Of a stretch of 30,681 nucleotides of DNA, positions 23,132 through 30,028 are shown piece after piece (position 1 is the stretch's first letter; every line of letters begins with the position of its first letter). The stretch is from an uncultured Fusicatenibacter sp. (GTDB lineage: Bacteria; Bacillota; Clostridia; Lachnospirales; Lachnospiraceae), in contig CABUPZ010000028.1 of the NCBI GenBank assembly GCA_902493585.1, positions 1-30,681 of the forward strand. Direction: 5' to 3'. The notes beneath the pieces were generated by a model. It saw nothing but the letters and a program-made list of their open reading frames with translations. It was not told where the DNA came from and did no database searches. A program made the position numbers and the translations under genes.

Positions 23132-23683
23132 ATGAGCACAGAATGGAAAAGGAATGCAGCGCAGGAGACGGGCACGGCGCAGAAGACAGGGATAAGCCAG
23201 GTCCATACCATTGCCCCGGTATATGACGAAAATTCCAGAATCCTGATTCTGGGAAGCTTTCCTTCGGTGAAATCCCGGGAGCAAGGATTTTTTTACGGGC
23301 ATCCCAGAAACCGCTTCTGGAAGGTGCTGGCAGGGATCACAGAGTCTCCGGTTCCTGTCACTGTGGAAGAAAAGAAAAAATTCCTTCTGGAACACCGGAT
23401 TGCCGTGTGGGATGTGATCGCAGCCTGTACGATCCGGGGGTCCAGCGACGCGAGCATCCGGGATGTGGTTCCGGTGGACCTGACGCCGATCCTGGAGACG
23501 GCGGGGATACGGAGGATTTTTACCAACGGCAGTACCTCAGACCGTCTGTACCAGAAATATCTGAAGCCCGCCACCGGCATGGAAGCGGTACGGCTCCCGT
23601 CTACCAGTCCGGCCAACGCTGCATTTTCTTATGAACAATTATGTGAAGAATGGAAGATATGCTTGTCTTTTCTGAAAGATTGA
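23132..23683 (+). CDS. Hypoxanthine-DNA glycosylase (UDG family 6-like)
   Basis: 183 residues. It is predicted to remove deoxyinosine from DNA, the product of adenine deamination. The UDG-superfamily motif A region is ILILGSFPSVKS (about 36-47), followed by FFYGHPRNRFW, typical of the hypoxanthine-DNA glycosylase/Mug-like family. The second motif is LPSTSPANA near residue 155. Residues 1-24 (polar, Thr/Gln-rich) look like an unconserved extension. ATG follows AAAAGGAGAGG. A small gene follows 29 bp downstream. Confidence 0.88.
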   Translation: MSTEWKRNAAQETGTAQKTGISQVHTIAPVYDENSRILILGSFPSVKSREQGFFYGHPRNRFWKVLAGITESPVPVTVEEKKKFLLEHRIAVWDVIAACTIRGSSDASIRDVVPVDLTPILETAGIRRIFTNGSTSDRLYQKYLKPATGMEAVRLPSTSPANAAFSYEQLCEEWKICLSFLKD

Positions 23684-23712
23684 GTATACTATATATTCAG
23701 GAGGAAAATGGG

Positions 23713-23940
23713 ATGAAAGAGTACGAGGCGGTATGGGAAATTTTTAATTCCTGTGCCAACAATCAGATGAGAGACGTCTTTTTTGAAGAGCTGGAACTGG
23801 AAGACCCGGAGCAATATATCCTTGAGAAATTCAAGGACAAGGAGCTGAAATATGAAAAAAGCGTGCAGGAGGATGGAACGATCGTGTTTGATATCACGAC
23901 TTCCGGAATCCGGCAGAGATATTCGTTTACCGAAATCTGA
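23713..23940 (+). CDS. Small acidic protein of unknown function
   Basis: 75 residues (MKEYEAVWEIFNSCANNQMR...). AGGAGG at 23699-23704 sets ATG 23713 as the start; an in-frame ATG at 23650 lies within the glycosylase gene and has no site. The protein is rich in Glu and Asp (FFEELELEDPEQYILEKF) and ends in a short beta-like segment (TIVFDITTSGIRQRYSF). It has no recognised domain. Position suggests co-transcription with the glycosylase upstream and the metal-sensor gene 39 bp downstream. Confidence 0.75.
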   Translation: MKEYEAVWEIFNSCANNQMRDVFFEELELEDPEQYILEKFKDKELKYEKSVQEDGTIVFDITTSGIRQRYSFTEI

Positions 23941-23979
23941 TCCGGTCCATCGGAAAAACGAAAGAAAAAGGAGATGTTC

Positions 23980-24390
23980 ATGAGCGAAGAGCATACGACA
24001 CATACCCATGTACAGGAAGATGGAACGCTGCTTACGCATACCCACGGCGAAGACCATGAGCATGCGCACGATCATGGGGAAAACCATGGACATATGCACA
24101 GCCATGGCGAAGGTCATGGCCATACACACAGCCACCAGCATACGAAAGCGGTGCTGAACCGCCTGTCCCGGGCGATCGGCCATCTGGAATCCATCAAACG
24201 CATGGTGGAAGAAGGAAGGGACTGCAGCGAAGTTCTGGTACAGCTTTCCGCGGTGAAAGCAGCCATCAACAATACAGGAAAGATCATCCTGGAAGATCAT
24301 ATTGAACACTGTATCGTGGATGCAGTGGAACACGGAGACCGGGAAGCGATCACCGAACTGAACAAGGCGATCGACCGGTTTGTAAAATAG
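23980..24390 (+). CDS. CsoR-family metal-sensing repressor with a His-rich N-terminus
   Basis: 136 residues. Residues about 55-136 are the CsoR/RcnR (DUF156) helical fold that binds DNA as an apo-repressor. The copper-type triad is Cys82, His107 and Cys111 (RDCSEV and DHIEHC). Residues 1-54 contain 18 His in HTH, HEHAHDHGENHGHMHSHGEG-type runs, an unusual metal-binding extension absent from standard CsoR. ATG 23980 lies 6 bp after AAGGAG; ATG 23974 is too close to that site. The metal (Cu, Ni or Co) cannot be decided; the triad favours Cu(I). The next gene is an Mrp/NBP35 ATPase. Confidence 0.9.
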   Translation: MSEEHTTHTHVQEDGTLLTHTHGEDHEHAHDHGENHGHMHSHGEGHGHTHSHQHTKAVLNRLSRAIGHLESIKRMVEEGRDCSEVLVQLSAVKAAINNTGKIILEDHIEHCIVDAVEHGDREAITELNKAIDRFVK

Positions 24391-24419
24391 GAAAACAAAA
24401 AGAAAAGAGGAACAAAAAA

Positions 24420-25244
24420 ATGGCAAAAGAATGCAACAGCACATCCTGCACCAAAGAGAGCTGCGAAGGATGTCCAAGTAAGGCAAAACCGGATTTTCAT
24501 GTGGATCTGAATAAAGATTCCAGCATTGCACATGTGATCGGAGTCGTCAGCGGAAAAGGCGGCGTGGGTAAATCCATGGTAACGGCTTCTCTGGCAAATC
24601 AGATGGCAAAGGCAGGATACCGGGTGGGTATTCTGGACGCTGATATCACAGGACCGTCCATCCCGAAAATGTACGGACTGAAAGGACCGGCACAGGTGGA
24701 TGATAACGGTGTTTATCCGATGGTAACGGAAAACGGAATCAAGGTAATGTCCATCAATCTTCTGCTGCCGGGCGAGGAAGAGCCGGTCATCTGGAGAGGA
24801 CCGATCATTGCAAACACGGCAAAACAGTTCTGGACAGACGTCGTATGGGGAGAACTGGATTATCTGTTTGTGGATATGCCGCCGGGAACCGGTGATGTGC
24901 CGCTGACGGTCTTCCAGTCGCTGCCGGTGGACGGTATCGTGATCGTTTCTTCCCCGCAGGATCTGGTGCGCATGATTGTCATGAAGGCATATAAGATGGC
25001 ACAGATGATGAAAATTCCGGTACTGGGCATTGTAGAAAACTACAGCTATGTGAAATGTCCGGACTGCGGAAAGAAGATTTATATTTTCGGAGAGAGCCAT
25101 ATCGATGAGATCGCTGCGGAACTGTCTCTGCCGGTACTGGGCAAGATGCCGGTATGTCCGGAATACGCTTCCGCTGTGGATCAGGGTGGTTTCGGCCGTG
25201 TGGATAACAATTATCTCAGCGATCTGCAGAGTGTATTGAAGTAA
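24420..25244 (+). CDS. Mrp/NBP35-family Fe-S carrier ATPase
   Basis: 274 residues. It is thought to carry and transfer Fe-S clusters, powered by ATP. The deviant Walker A is SGKGGVGKS (about 43-51), with DADITGPSIPKM and DMPPGTGD typical of the Mrp subfamily. The N-terminus has four Cys (5, 10, 15, 18 in KECNSTSCTKESCEGC), like the NBP35 extension, and CPDCGKK near residue 215 is the bridging CxxC. ATG follows AAGAAAAGAGG. It starts 29 bp after the metal sensor, so metal sensing and Fe-S assembly may be linked, an inference from context. Confidence 0.92.
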   Translation: MAKECNSTSCTKESCEGCPSKAKPDFHVDLNKDSSIAHVIGVVSGKGGVGKSMVTASLANQMAKAGYRVGILDADITGPSIPKMYGLKGPAQVDDNGVYPMVTENGIKVMSINLLLPGEEEPVIWRGPIIANTAKQFWTDVVWGELDYLFVDMPPGTGDVPLTVFQSLPVDGIVIVSSPQDLVRMIVMKAYKMAQMMKIPVLGIVENYSYVKCPDCGKKIYIFGESHIDEIAAELSLPVLGKMPVCPEYASAVDQGGFGRVDNNYLSDLQSVLK

Positions 25245-25250
25245 AACCGG

Positions 25251-25278
25251 GTAACTGTTCAGCCAGCTGAACGGTTAC
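25251..25278. repeat. GTAACNGTTCAG palindrome after the Mrp gene
   Basis: GTAACTGTTCAGC and GCTGAACGGTTAC are inverted copies with a 2-nt centre (one G-T mismatch). It begins 6 bp after the stop codon and is flanked by AAACCGG on both sides. No T-tract follows, so it is more likely a REP-like repeat than a terminator. Confidence 0.72.
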
Positions 25279-25473
25279 AAAACCGGAGACAAAAAACAGA
25301 AAATCTTGCGCAGTTTTGGCGGTGGATTTGAGCATTGCTTCCAAGAATTTTCAGCGGACAGAGAAAATGAAAAAAAGTTTCGTTGTAAAAAACTTTTGAA
25401 AAACCTGTAAAAAACTATGAAAATGCACAAAAAAATCCGGGTTTGCAGGAAAAATGCAAGGAAGACAGAATGA

Positions 25474-25502
25474 TTGACAAGGCATAGGCATAGTGGGATA
25501 AT
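25474..25502 (+). promoter_or_regulatory. Promoter of the HPr-like gene
   Basis: Perfect TTGACA (25474-25479), 17 bp, GATAAT (25497-25502), 46 bp ahead of the start codon. The 295-bp gap before this gene otherwise holds only the palindrome at 25251 and A-rich sequence. Confidence 0.85.
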
Positions 25503-25548
25503 AGGGCAGACCTGAAAATAAGCAGGCTTTTGAAGAGAGGTGGAAAGA

Positions 25549-25776
25549 ATGCTCAACAGTAAAGTAAAGTTCAACAGCGCAGACGAGGTAAAAGAATTCG
25601 TGACTGCCGCATCAAAATGTGATTTTGATATTGATATTTTTTACAATCGTATCATCATTGATGCAAAGTCTCTGCTTGGAATCCTTAGCATGGATCTGAC
25701 CCGCAATCTGAACGTACGTTGCTATGGAGAGAACAGCGAATTCAACCGTACTTTGCAGAAGTTTGCTGTCGCATAG
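25549..25776 (+). CDS. HPr-like protein lacking the catalytic histidine
   Basis: 75 residues with the HPr fold pattern. IIIDAKSLLGILSMDL (35-50) matches the region around Ser46 of HPr (NAKSIMGLMSL in Crh), so the regulatory serine is Ser41. The catalytic His15 region (H-A-R-P-A) is replaced by SADEVKEFV, so it cannot take phosphate from enzyme I. This recalls Crh of Bacillus, which keeps Ser46 but not His15; a role in catabolite control through HPr kinase is therefore possible. ATG 25549 follows AGAGAGGTGG; GTG 25540 lies within that site. It is expressed alone from a strong promoter and followed by a terminator. Confidence 0.85.
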   Translation: MLNSKVKFNSADEVKEFVTAASKCDFDIDIFYNRIIIDAKSLLGILSMDLTRNLNVRCYGENSEFNRTLQKFAVA

Positions 25777-25835
25777 AAACTCTGCAGCCGGCGCAGGACG
25801 CCGGAGCAAGATAACAATCGACAGAGAAAAGCTTT

Positions 25836-25875
25836 GAGAGAGGCTGTTGCATGAATTGCAGCAGCCTCTCTTTTT
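25836..25875 (+). terminator. Rho-independent terminator after the HPr-like gene
   Basis: GAGAGGCTGTTGCA and its near-complement TGCAGCAGCCTCTC close a short loop, followed by TTTTT (25871-25875). It lies right before the helicase ribosome site. Confidence 0.9.
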
Positions 25876-25892
25876 GGATAAAGGAGAGAAGA

Positions 25893-28361
25893 TTGGAAGA
25901 AAAGAAAAAACGGATCCGGATATCCGTGAGAAATCTGGTGGAATTTCTGCTCCGCAGCGGGGATCTGGACGACCGCAGGGGCGGCGTTGCGGACAAGGAC
26001 GCCATGCAGGCGGGAACAAGAGCCCATCAGAGGATCCAGAAGAAAATGGGGCCGTTTTATCAGGCGGAGGTACCGCTGGCATTTGAAAAAGAATATGAAA
26101 ATTTTGTTCTGAAGGTGGAAGGCAGGGCGGATGGGATCCTGGAGCAGCCGGACGGATTAATAGTGGAAGAGATCAAAGGTACATTTCGGGAACTGGAGCT
26201 TCTGGATGAGCCGGTTCCGGTCCATCTGGCACAGGCGAAATGTTATGCGTTTCTCTATGGCCTGGAAAAACACCAGGAGTCCATGCGGGTTCTGATGACC
26301 TACTGCCGTCTGGAGACGGAGGAAGGGAAGAAGATGGAGCCTCTGACGAAAGAGGATGTAAAGCCGGAGACCTCCAATCAGAAGATCCGCCATTTCAGCT
26401 TTACTTATTCCATGAAGGAACTGGAAGTATGGTTCGACGCGCTTTTGGATGAGTATTACCAGTGGGCGGAATTTCAGTTCCAATGGCAGAAACAGAGGGA
26501 TGCTTCGATGCAGGGCCTGGAATTCCCGTTTCCTTACCGTCCGGGACAGAGGGAGTTGGTCAGCGGGGTTTACCGTACCATCCTGAGAAGGAAAGAATTG
26601 TTTGTACAGGCGCCCACCGGCATCGGAAAGACCATGTCCACTGTATTTCCCGCGGTACGTGCGCTGGGAGAAGGCCATGGAGACAAGATTTTTTATCTGA
26701 CCGCCAAGACGATCACAAGGACGGTGGCGCAGGAGGCGTTTGCGATCCTTCAGGAGAAAGGATTGAAGATCAAAGCGGTGACGCTGACCGCCAAGGAAAA
26801 AATGTGTGCCTGCGAGGAAATGGCGTGCAATCCCCAGGCGTGTCCGCGGGCAAAAGGGCATTTTGACCGGGTGAACGCGGCGGTTTTTGAAATGCTGACA
26901 GAGGGGAAGGACTACAGCAGGGAGGCGCTGATGGCACAGGCGGAGAAATGGCAGGTGTGTCCCCATGAAATGCAGCTGGATGTCGCTAGCTGGACGGATG
27001 CGGTCATCTGCGATTACAACTATGTGTTTGATCCCAATGTGCGTCTGAAGCGTTTCTTTGGGGAAGGCTGTAAAGGAGACTATCTATTTCTGATCGATGA
27101 GGCACACAATCTGGTGGACCGGGGCAGGGAGATGTTCAGCGCGTCTCTGGTGAAAGAAGAGTTTCTGGAGATGAAGCGGAAGCTGCGGGCATATTCGGTG
27201 GATCATCGCCTGGAAAAGGCGCTGGACCGGTGCAACCGTCAGCTTCTGGTTTACAAAAGAGAGTGTGATCAGTGCGAGATCCTGGAAGGAATCTCCGGAT
27301 TTGTCCTCGCTCTGCTGAATCTGATGAGCGAGCTGGAAAAATTTATGGAATCCTCCGGGAAAGGCCAGCTGGCGGATGAGGTGCTGGAGTTTTATTTTCG
27401 CGTGCGGAATTTTGTTGGAATCAGTGAACTGGTGGATGAAAACTACAGAATCTATACCAGCTATCTGGAAGACGGCAGGTTTCAGATCCGTCTTCTTTGT
27501 GTCAACCCGGCGGCAAATCTTCAGAGCTGCCTGAACAAAGGACGTTCCACGGTGTTCTTTTCGGCGACCCTGCTGCCGATCCAGTATTACAAAAAGCTGT
27601 TCAGTACAAACACGGATGATTATGCAGTGTATGTGGATTCGCCGTTTCCGGTGGAAAACCGCTGCCTGCTGATCGGTTCGCAGGTGAGCAGCCGGTATAA
27701 ACGCCGGGGGCCGGAAGAATATCAGAAAATTGCTTCCTATATTTATCAGATGATTGTGCCGAGAAAAGGAAACTATATGGCATTTTTCCCGTCTTACCGG
27801 CTGATGAATGATGTCTGTGAATATTTTCAGGAGCGGATTGCGGGGACGGACATGGAGGTTCTGCTGCAGACGCCTTCCATGGGGGAGGAGGAGAGAGAAA
27901 ATTTTCTGCAGGCATTTTCCAGGGAAACGGATCATACCCTTGTAGGCTTCTGTGTGATGGGAGGCATTTTTTCTGAGGGGATCGATCTTGACGGGGAAAA
28001 ACTCATCGGCGCAGCGGTCGTGGGAACAGGGATTCCGCAGGTGGGAACTGAACGGGAGCTTTTGAAACAATTTTATGATGAAAGACAGGAAAACGGTTTT
28101 GATTATGCCTACCGTTTTCCTGGAATGAACAAGGTTCTGCAGGCGGCGGGAAGGGTGATCCGGACAGCCAGCGACCGTGGTGTGATCCTGCTGCTGGATG
28201 AACGGTTCCTGGCGTGGGAGTACCGTGCATTATTTCCCAGAGAGTGGAAAAACTGCAGGGTCTGCACCGTGGCGCAGACAGAGGAAACGGTCCGCGCCTT
28301 TTGGGAAGAGTATCAGGGAGTGGTTTCCGAAAAGAGAGCCATAAATTCTCTGGATGCCTGA
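25893..28361 (+). CDS. DinG/Rad3-type helicase with an N-terminal PD-(D/E)XK-like nuclease domain
   Basis: 822 residues starting with TTG 25893 behind AAAGGAGAG (25880-25888); an in-frame ATG at 25851 lies in the terminator loop. Residues about 35-145 look like a Cas4/RecB-type nuclease: GRADGI (D80), VEEIKGT (E93-x-K95) and a Q-x3-Y-like LAQAKCYAF helix. The helicase core has Walker A QAPTGIGKT (239-247) and DEAH (402-405). Cys305, 307, 312 and 317 (MCACEEMACNPQAC) could bind the Fe-S cluster known in XPD/DinG. Late motifs include VGFCVMGGIFSEGIDL and QAAGRVIR. Predicted to unwind and cut DNA in repair. The 3' end overlaps lysR (opposite strand) by 49 bp. Confidence 0.9.
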   Translation: MEEKKKRIRISVRNLVEFLLRSGDLDDRRGGVADKDAMQAGTRAHQRIQKKMGPFYQAEVPLAFEKEYENFVLKVEGRADGILEQPDGLIVEEIKGTFRELELLDEPVPVHLAQAKCYAFLYGLEKHQESMRVLMTYCRLETEEGKKMEPLTKEDVKPETSNQKIRHFSFTYSMKELEVWFDALLDEYYQWAEFQFQWQKQRDASMQGLEFPFPYRPGQRELVSGVYRTILRRKELFVQAPTGIGKTMSTVFPAVRALGEGHGDKIFYLTAKTITRTVAQEAFAILQEKGLKIKAVTLTAKEKMCACEEMACNPQACPRAKGHFDRVNAAVFEMLTEGKDYSREALMAQAEKWQVCPHEMQLDVASWTDAVICDYNYVFDPNVRLKRFFGEGCKGDYLFLIDEAHNLVDRGREMFSASLVKEEFLEMKRKLRAYSVDHRLEKALDRCNRQLLVYKRECDQCEILEGISGFVLALLNLMSELEKFMESSGKGQLADEVLEFYFRVRNFVGISELVDENYRIYTSYLEDGRFQIRLLCVNPAANLQSCLNKGRSTVFFSATLLPIQYYKKLFSTNTDDYAVYVDSPFPVENRCLLIGSQVSSRYKRRGPEEYQKIASYIYQMIVPRKGNYMAFFPSYRLMNDVCEYFQERIAGTDMEVLLQTPSMGEEERENFLQAFSRETDHTLVGFCVMGGIFSEGIDLDGEKLIGAAVVGTGIPQVGTERELLKQFYDERQENGFDYAYRFPGMNKVLQAAGRVIRTASDRGVILLLDERFLAWEYRALFPREWKNCRVCTVAQTEETVRAFWEEYQGVVSEKRAINSLDA

Positions 28362-29203
28362 GAAACCGGAAGATGGGCATTGTGGGCGATGACAAGCTGC
28401 CGGGTCGGGAGTTCCTGCTGGATCTCCACCTGAAACAGGGTGTTCTGGTGGGCGACGCAGTAGTCTGGCACAAAGGCGATGCCAAGGCCAATGTTTGCCA
28501 GATCCAGCAGCAAATCATTGCTTCCAAGTTCGATTTCCGGCACCAGATCCAGTTGATACTGCTGGAACAGGTTGTGGAGGAATTCGCTGGTGGTGCTCTT
28601 GCGGTCCAGCATCAGGATCGGATAATCCAGCAGATTTTTCAGCGGTATGGAACCGTTGGAGAGTTCTGGATAGTATTCCCGGCTGGCGATAAAGACGTCC
28701 CGGAAAGAGTGGATCGGCAGGATGTTCAGCTGGCTGGAAAGACGGGCGTTGGGGAAGTTGGTGACGATCAGATCCACCTGTCCCGCTTCCAGAAGATCCA
28801 CGCACTGGATGGAAGTCTGGTTGGTGACCTTGATATGGACGTTTGGCCAGGTCTTATGAAATTGTTTCAGGTATGGAACCAGAAAATACCGGCAGATCGT
28901 ATCGCTGGCTCCGATCCTGAGCTGACCGCCGCCCATGGGGCCCGCCTCCAGAATCTGCGCCTCCCCGCGGCCGATCAGATTGACGGCAGGCTCCACATGG
29001 CGCAGCAGGGTTTCGCCTTCCGGGGTAAGCTGTACCCGTTTGGTGCTGCGGATAAACAGGCTGATGCCAAGCTTCTTTTCCAATACTTTGATGGACTGGC
29101 TGACCGCCGACTGGGAGATAAACAGCTGTTTCGACGCTTCGGAAAAACTCAGAGTGGTTGCAACATGGTAAAAAACCTTATATAATTCATAATTAATATC
29201 CAT
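28313..29203 (-). CDS. LysR-family transcriptional regulator
   Basis: 296 residues, normal length. Residues 1-60 are the winged helix-turn-helix (SFSEASKQLFISQSAVSQSIKVLEKKLGISLF in pattern). Residues about 90-290 are the effector-binding domain (GGQLRIGASDTICRYFLVPYLKQF). ATG follows AAGGAGG on the minus strand. The target is unknown: the divergent neighbour is lepB, which is usually constitutive, and the convergent neighbour is the helicase. The C-terminal 49 bp overlap the helicase gene in antisense. A candidate LysR box overlaps its own promoter, suggesting autoregulation. Confidence 0.93.
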   Translation of the reverse strand: MDINYELYKVFYHVATTLSFSEASKQLFISQSAVSQSIKVLEKKLGISLFIRSTKRVQLTPEGETLLRHVEPAVNLIGRGEAQILEAGPMGGGQLRIGASDTICRYFLVPYLKQFHKTWPNVHIKVTNQTSIQCVDLLEAGQVDLIVTNFPNARLSSQLNILPIHSFRDVFIASREYYPELSNGSIPLKNLLDYPILMLDRKSTTSEFLHNLFQQYQLDLVPEIELGSNDLLLDLANIGLGIAFVPDYCVAHQNTLFQVEIQQELPTRQLVIAHNAHLPVSQASREFMALFSETTP

Positions 29204-29219
29204 AATAAGTCCTCCTTAT

Positions 29220-29254
29220 ATGTTGATAGTAACATGGGAAGGAAAACGGCGCAA
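29220..29254 (-). promoter_or_regulatory. lysR promoter with overlapping LysR-type box
   Basis: On the minus strand, TTGCGC (29249-29254), 17 bp, TACTAT (29226-29231). ATGTT-N6-AACAT at 29220-29235 is an inverted repeat covering the -10, close to the T-N11-A form of LysR sites. Binding there would block the gene's own promoter. Confidence 0.6.
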
Positions 29255-29262
29255 GACTTTTG

Positions 29263-29291
29263 TGGAAATGAGAAAGAAAAAAGTGTATAAT
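29263..29291 (+). promoter_or_regulatory. lepB promoter
   Basis: TGGAAA (29263-29268), 17 bp, perfect TATAAT (29286-29291). The 124-nt leader contains TGGTTCGGCTG pairing loosely with GGCGGAACCA, a long imperfect hairpin. Confidence 0.65.
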
Positions 29292-29415
29292 AAAGTATGG
29301 TTCGGCTGATCGCTGCGTATGGAAAAGTGCGGCGCGGAGCAGAAGGCGGAACCACACCGTGCATGAAAGGTTTGAGTCTGCGGTGGACATACTATGAACT
29401 GGGAGAAGACAGACT

Positions 29416-29976
29416 ATGAAAAATGAAAAAGAAACTCCGAAAAATCAGCAGAACAGTATCGGACGTGAAATCTGGGAGTATGTAAGGATCGTTCTTATCG
29501 TTGTTGTGGCTGTGACACTGGTCAATCAGTTTTTGATCATCAATGCGGTGATCCCGTCAGGGTCGATGGAAACAACGATCATGGAGGGAGACAGGATTTT
29601 CGGAAATCGCCTGGCTTACCTGAACAGTGACCCGGAGCGGTTTGATATCATTATTTTCAAATATCCGGACGATGAGTCTAAAACATTCATCAAGCGTGTG
29701 ATCGGGCTTCCGGGAGAGACGGTGGAGATCCGGGATGGAAAGGTTTATATCAACGGTTCGTCGGAGTCGCTGGACGACAGCTTCTGCCCGGAAACGCCTA
29801 CGGGGGATTTCGGACCTTATGTGGTGCCGGAGAACAGCTATTTTGTGATGGGCGACAATCGGGAAAATTCCCACGATTCCAGATATTGGGTCAACACTTA
29901 TGTGGAACGTTCCGCGATCATGGGAAAAGCAGTGCTGCGCTACTGGCCGCTGAATAAGATTTCCATACTGGAGTGA
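29416..29976 (+). CDS. lepB: Signal peptidase I
   Basis: 186 residues, a short Gram-positive type I signal peptidase that cleaves Sec signal peptides outside the membrane. One N-terminal transmembrane helix (about 23-44, VRIVLIVVVAVTLVNQFLII) anchors it. The catalytic Ser50 is in IPSGSMETT, and the Lys93 general base is in FIKRVIGLPGE. Box E is MGDNRENSHDSR. ATG follows GGGAGAAGAC. It probably forms a transcript with the following nucleotidyltransferase gene 52 bp downstream. It would process the signal peptide of secreted proteins such as the one at 3204. Confidence 0.96.
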   Translation: MKNEKETPKNQQNSIGREIWEYVRIVLIVVVAVTLVNQFLIINAVIPSGSMETTIMEGDRIFGNRLAYLNSDPERFDIIIFKYPDDESKTFIKRVIGLPGETVEIRDGKVYINGSSESLDDSFCPETPTGDFGPYVVPENSYFVMGDNRENSHDSRYWVNTYVERSAIMGKAVLRYWPLNKISILE

Positions 29977-30028
29977 CGGATTTCCTGTATAAGAGCGTGG
30001 TTTCCTGAGAAAGAAAAACGGAGGGAAT

